From: Deltaproteobacteria bacterium
GTDB taxonomy: Bacteria; Desulfobacterota; Syntrophia; Syntrophales; UBA2210
Reading direction: 5' to 3'
Length of the DNA stretch: 8,949 nucleotides
Assembly: GCA_016935875.1 (NCBI GenBank)
Contig: JAFGQD010000057.1
Coordinates: 1-8,949 of the forward strand
Shown here: piece by piece, positions 6,653 to 8,949 of the stretch
Layout of the letters: every line of letters starts with the position of its first letter
Numbering within the stretch: the stretch's first letter is position 1
The notes under the pieces: generated by a model
The model's database searches: none
Seen by the model: only the letters and a program-made list of their open reading frames with translations
What the model was told of the DNA's origin: nothing
Program-made: the position numbers and the translations under genes

Positions 6653-8149
6653 TTACTCATCCTCTTCTTTCAGAAAGCGAGTTATGTCCACTTCTCTGAA
6701 GGGGGCACGCGTGAAGTGTTTCCGCAGGGAAAACGGAACGGTACAATCAAATATGGTCTTGCAGGATACCCCAACAGCACCTATTGACGGGCTGAAGTCC
6801 GGTGACTGAGAAGGGTCCAGTGGATGACAGCGAACACCTGGAATAAAGACCGCGCTAACATCGCCCTGGAATCGCGTGGTCATGGCCCAAAGGACATCAT
6901 TCGTATCATAGATATCCACATCCTCATCCACCAGGATTACATGCTTCAGCTCCGAGAACGCGATAAATGCTGCCAAAGCAGCCTGCCGCTGACGACCTTC
7001 ATCGGAGATCGATGCCTTCTTGAACTGCATGATGGCAAGATATTTGCCGCCTCCCGACGGGTGCGCGTACACATTGAGCAAACGACCCGGCATACTGGCT
7101 TCAACAAGTCTCATGATACTGGCTTCGGTAGGAATACCGGCAAGATTGCAGTGTTCGAGCCCGGGGCCGACAATCGTCTGCAGGATAGGATTCTTGCGAT
7201 GAGTGATCGCCTTGATTTTTACAACCGGGAGCGATGGCTTTGCCTCACCCATATAGCCGGGGAATTCGGGCATGGCATTACCGGTATTGGTGTTTGCATC
7301 TTCACGCATGCGTTCATGGGGCAGGATTTCGCCCTCAAGGACTATTTCCGCATTGGCAATGGACTTCGCATTGACAGAAACAGAGTTCACCAGTTCGACG
7401 GCATTACCCCGGATACTTCCGGCAATGCTCAGTTCGTCAAAACCCAGGGGAGTGGTGGGTTCCTCGAAACAGGCAGCCAGGTACACCGCCGGATCCAGTC
7501 CGATATTGATGGAGATCGGCAGAGGCTTTCCCTTCTTTTCCGCCTTGATCCGGAATTGATCGATATGCCGCCCGGGCACGAAATAAACCGTCAACAGGTC
7601 GGAACCCTGGACGCACAAACGGTGGATTGTCACATCGGATTCTCCCGTTTCCGGGTCTTCCGCACGAATGAGGCCCATGGTGAAGAAGGGGCCGGCATCC
7701 AGTTCCGTATTGGTCGGTGCCGGTAATATCTTAAGAATATCAACTGGCTCGTTGTGCACGACCTCCTGACAAGGCGCTGTTTGACCGGTGAACATCCGCG
7801 GAGGGACCGGTTGTTTCAACGCCTCAATTAACACGTGTGGTAATCTTTCTACAGTACTTCCCAACAGCATGGCAACTCTCTTCCGGCTTGCCAAAACCCC
7901 GGTAACCACCGGAATATCATACCCCTTCACATTTTCAAAGAGCATCGCCGGACCTTCCCGTGTAGGGGGCATGACAGGTGTACCCGCACCGATATAGCGG
8001 TAGATGCCGGCCAATTCCGCAAGGGGATCCACCGGCACTCTGGTTGTCTTCAATTGACCTGGCGTTGCGGCAAGAAGCTTGAGCGCGCTTCGTAAATCAA
8101 CGACTGCTTCGGTCATGGCATCGTTGCTCTGATTTTTTTTATCATTCAT
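6653..8149 (-). CDS. ubiD: UbiD-family prenyl-FMN decarboxylase, LpdC-like (gallate/protocatechuate type)
   Basis: This 498-residue enzyme matches the LpdC branch of UbiD throughout: AELAGIYRYIGAG near 44-56, EGPAMLFENVKG at 65-76, LPAPTNTELDAGPF at 142-155, NIGLDPAV at 215-222, LAGIPTEASI at 336-345, HVILVDEDVDIYD at 403-415 and GVRCHPLDPS at 438-447. By alignment in my head to Fdc1, Arg177 is the catalytic arginine, Asp172, His195 and Glu239 fall at the metal/prenyl-FMN ligand positions, and Glu283 and Glu295 match the two active-site glutamates. The usual EGPFGE spacing is widened by a 7-residue insertion (NTNTGNAMPEF region), as I recall for LpdC. The reaction would be reversible decarboxylation of an aromatic acid; gallate, protocatechuate or a relative is likely, but not proven. 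AAGGAAG (8156-8162) lies 6 nt before the ATG. It is the first gene of the operon with lpdD and ubiX. Confidence 0.95.
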   Translation of the reverse strand: MNDKKNQSNDAMTEAVVDLRSALKLLAATPGQLKTTRVPVDPLAELAGIYRYIGAGTPVMPPTREGPAMLFENVKGYDIPVVTGVLASRKRVAMLLGSTVERLPHVLIEALKQPVPPRMFTGQTAPCQEVVHNEPVDILKILPAPTNTELDAGPFFTMGLIRAEDPETGESDVTIHRLCVQGSDLLTVYFVPGRHIDQFRIKAEKKGKPLPISINIGLDPAVYLAACFEEPTTPLGFDELSIAGSIRGNAVELVNSVSVNAKSIANAEIVLEGEILPHERMREDANTNTGNAMPEFPGYMGEAKPSLPVVKIKAITHRKNPILQTIVGPGLEHCNLAGIPTEASIMRLVEASMPGRLLNVYAHPSGGGKYLAIMQFKKASISDEGRQRQAALAAFIAFSELKHVILVDEDVDIYDTNDVLWAMTTRFQGDVSAVFIPGVRCHPLDPSQSPDFSPSIGAVGVSCKTIFDCTVPFSLRKHFTRAPFREVDITRFLKEEDE

Positions 8150-8664
8150 AATTCACTTCCTTGGTAACGTTTCTTTTTCCGATTAAAAAATGGTGATCAT
8201 TATCGTGATCGTTCATATGATCATTCTTTCAATCTTCTCGGGAACCTTGATTAAGAACCGAGCGGGTATGGCGTATCGGAGTCGACATATTCAAGTGGGC
8301 GGTAACGAACTGTCTCTGTGCTTCCTCTCCTGGAGCGAAAACTCCATTAACCTGATTTCGTGTGAGATTCTATGATTATTAACAATACATTTCTTTTCAC
8401 CACAGTTTGGCGAGTATAAAAAAGAACGGCGTTGCATGTCAATTAAATATTCATGCACCATATATCATGGAGTGACGAGGGCAATTCTAACCGCTCTTAT
8501 TCGACAAACGGTGGATTATCAACGGAATCGTAACGAGTTCAAGGATATGAATCGTTATTGGCACAAGATGTTCAGTTTTATGCATCTTTCTTTATCGCAA
8601 ATTGACATCTCGCCGCAATCAGATACCATGCACGCCTGTCACCAGATAGTGCAATACGCAGCTT
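8150..8664. other. Intergenic gap upstream of the decarboxylase operon
   Basis: These 515 bp lie between the MFS transporter stop and the ubiD start. The part next to ubiD holds the 12-bp repeats described separately and should contain the operon promoter. A GATAAT on the minus strand at 8204-8199 could be a -10, but I see no good -35 at 17 bp. The rest is AT-rich, with no recognisable gene, tRNA or clear terminator for the MFS gene. Plus-strand frames at 8190-8375 and 8436-8705 lack ribosome binding sites and family motifs. Confidence 0.55.
8194..8229. repeat. Three tandem 12-bp TGATC(A/G)TT repeats upstream of ubiD (candidate regulator sites)
   Basis: TGATCATTATCG, TGATCGTTCATA and TGATCATTCTTT start at 8194, 8206 and 8218, exactly 12 bp apart, and share TGATC(A/G)TT. 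The first and third units also give an outer inverted pair (TGATCAT at 8194-8200 and ATGATCA at 8217-8223). The array ends 45 bp upstream of the ubiD ATG and spans the expected promoter zone. Spacing near one helical turn puts the sites roughly on one DNA face, as in activator or repressor arrays. Function is inferred from position only. Confidence 0.45.
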
Positions 8665-8949
8665 TCAACTCTTTCTTCGGGCCGGGGCATAAAGCTGGAG
8701 AGTAATAATAAGACCCACTACGCACATGACGGGCATGGTCAGAAAAACGATGCGATAACTTCCGGTGACATCAAAGATATATCCTGCCAGCATCGGCCCG
8801 ATCGCCCCGCCGATGGTTGCAACAAATATAACCAGGCCAAGAATGGCCCCGTGGGAACTCATGCCAAAATACTCGGCGACCAAGGGAGATATCACGGCAA
8901 AAAAGCCACCGTGGGCAAACCCGTAAAGAACGGCAAAAACAAGCAGCAA
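8665..8949 (-). CDS. Major facilitator superfamily transporter, C-terminal 95 residues (5' end outside the window)
   Basis: The frame is open from the right window edge to a TGA at 8667-8665, so the N-terminal part is missing; the edge codon TTG is not a real start. The visible piece contains the last membrane spans of an MFS permease: YGFAHGGFFAVISPLVAEYFG, then GAILGLVIFVATIGGAIGPMLAGYIFDVTGSYRIVFLTMPVMCVVGLIITL and a short basic tail ARRKS. The 'G.iGPmlaGyifDvTGsY' segment is common in monocarboxylate and oxalate/formate-type MFS carriers, so an organic acid carrier is plausible. It points the same way as the decarboxylase operon but is 515 bp away, so it is probably a separate unit. It could export a decarboxylation product or import the substrate; the sequence does not decide. 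Confidence 0.85.
   Translation of the reverse strand: MLLVFAVLYGFAHGGFFAVISPLVAEYFGMSSHGAILGLVIFVATIGGAIGPMLAGYIFDVTGSYRIVFLTMPVMCVVGLIITLQLYAPARRKS

Noticed and set aside
6824..7726. 300-codon plus-strand open frame inside ubiD
   Set aside because: It is fully antisense to a strongly conserved UbiD gene, has no recognisable motif and is best explained as a shadow of the codon pattern.
8190..8375. 61-codon plus-strand frame starting with a hydrophobic stretch
   Set aside because: The hydrophobic start (MVIIIVIVHMIIL) is produced by translating the TGATC repeats; there is no ribosome binding site.
8436..8705. 89-codon plus-strand frame near the MFS gene end
   Set aside because: No ribosome binding site or recognisable domain, and it overlaps the convergent MFS coding end by about 40 bp.

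Overview
The window looks like part of an anaerobe's catabolic island for an aromatic or related carboxylic acid. Every gene I can support lies on the minus strand, so transcription runs from high to low coordinates. The organism is probably a Desulfobacterota (deltaproteobacterial) type. I infer this from the PAS-LuxR regulator, whose C-terminal half is of a kind I associate with those bacteria, from its pairing with a TRAP transporter and UbiD/UbiX enzymes, and from the moderate GC content. No rRNA or other taxonomic marker is present, so this is only an inference.

Layout in transcription order. (1) 8949-8665: the C-terminal end of an MFS transporter, cut by the window edge. (2) 8664-8150: a 515-bp gap carrying three exact 12-bp-spaced TGATC repeats just upstream of the next operon. 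(3) 8149-5612: a compact decarboxylase module. It encodes a UbiD-family decarboxylase closely resembling the gallate/protocatechuate-type LpdC, a small LpdD-like protein (presumed prenyl-FMN chaperone), and a UbiX flavin prenyltransferase (LpdB role). (4) 5611-4474: a sigma70-like promoter and a one-component PAS-LuxR regulator. (5) 4473-3848: a 626-bp gap rich in inverted repeats, with a weak terminator candidate. (6) 3847-2759: a TRAP substrate-binding protein, DctP. (7) 2758-2145: a 614-bp gap with a perfect 24-bp palindrome and a strong hairpin. (8) 2144-334: the TRAP permeases DctQ and DctM, overlapping by 4 bp. (9) 182-1: the first 60 residues of an acyl-CoA synthetase (AMP-dependent ligase), running off the left edge.

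Working model (inference): DctPQM imports an organic acid. UbiX makes prenylated FMN, LpdD helps load it, and the LpdC-like enzyme reversibly decarboxylates (or carboxylates) an aromatic acid. The ligase forms a CoA thioester for downstream anaerobic degradation. The PAS-LuxR protein probably senses a substrate or the redox state and controls one or both flanking units. The substrate cannot be read from the sequence; dihydroxy- or trihydroxybenzoates and phthalate-like acids are candidates.

I found no tRNA, rRNA, CRISPR array, insertion sequence or integrase. The most interesting non-coding signals are the repeats and palindromes in the three long gaps, all next to the start of a transport or catabolic gene.
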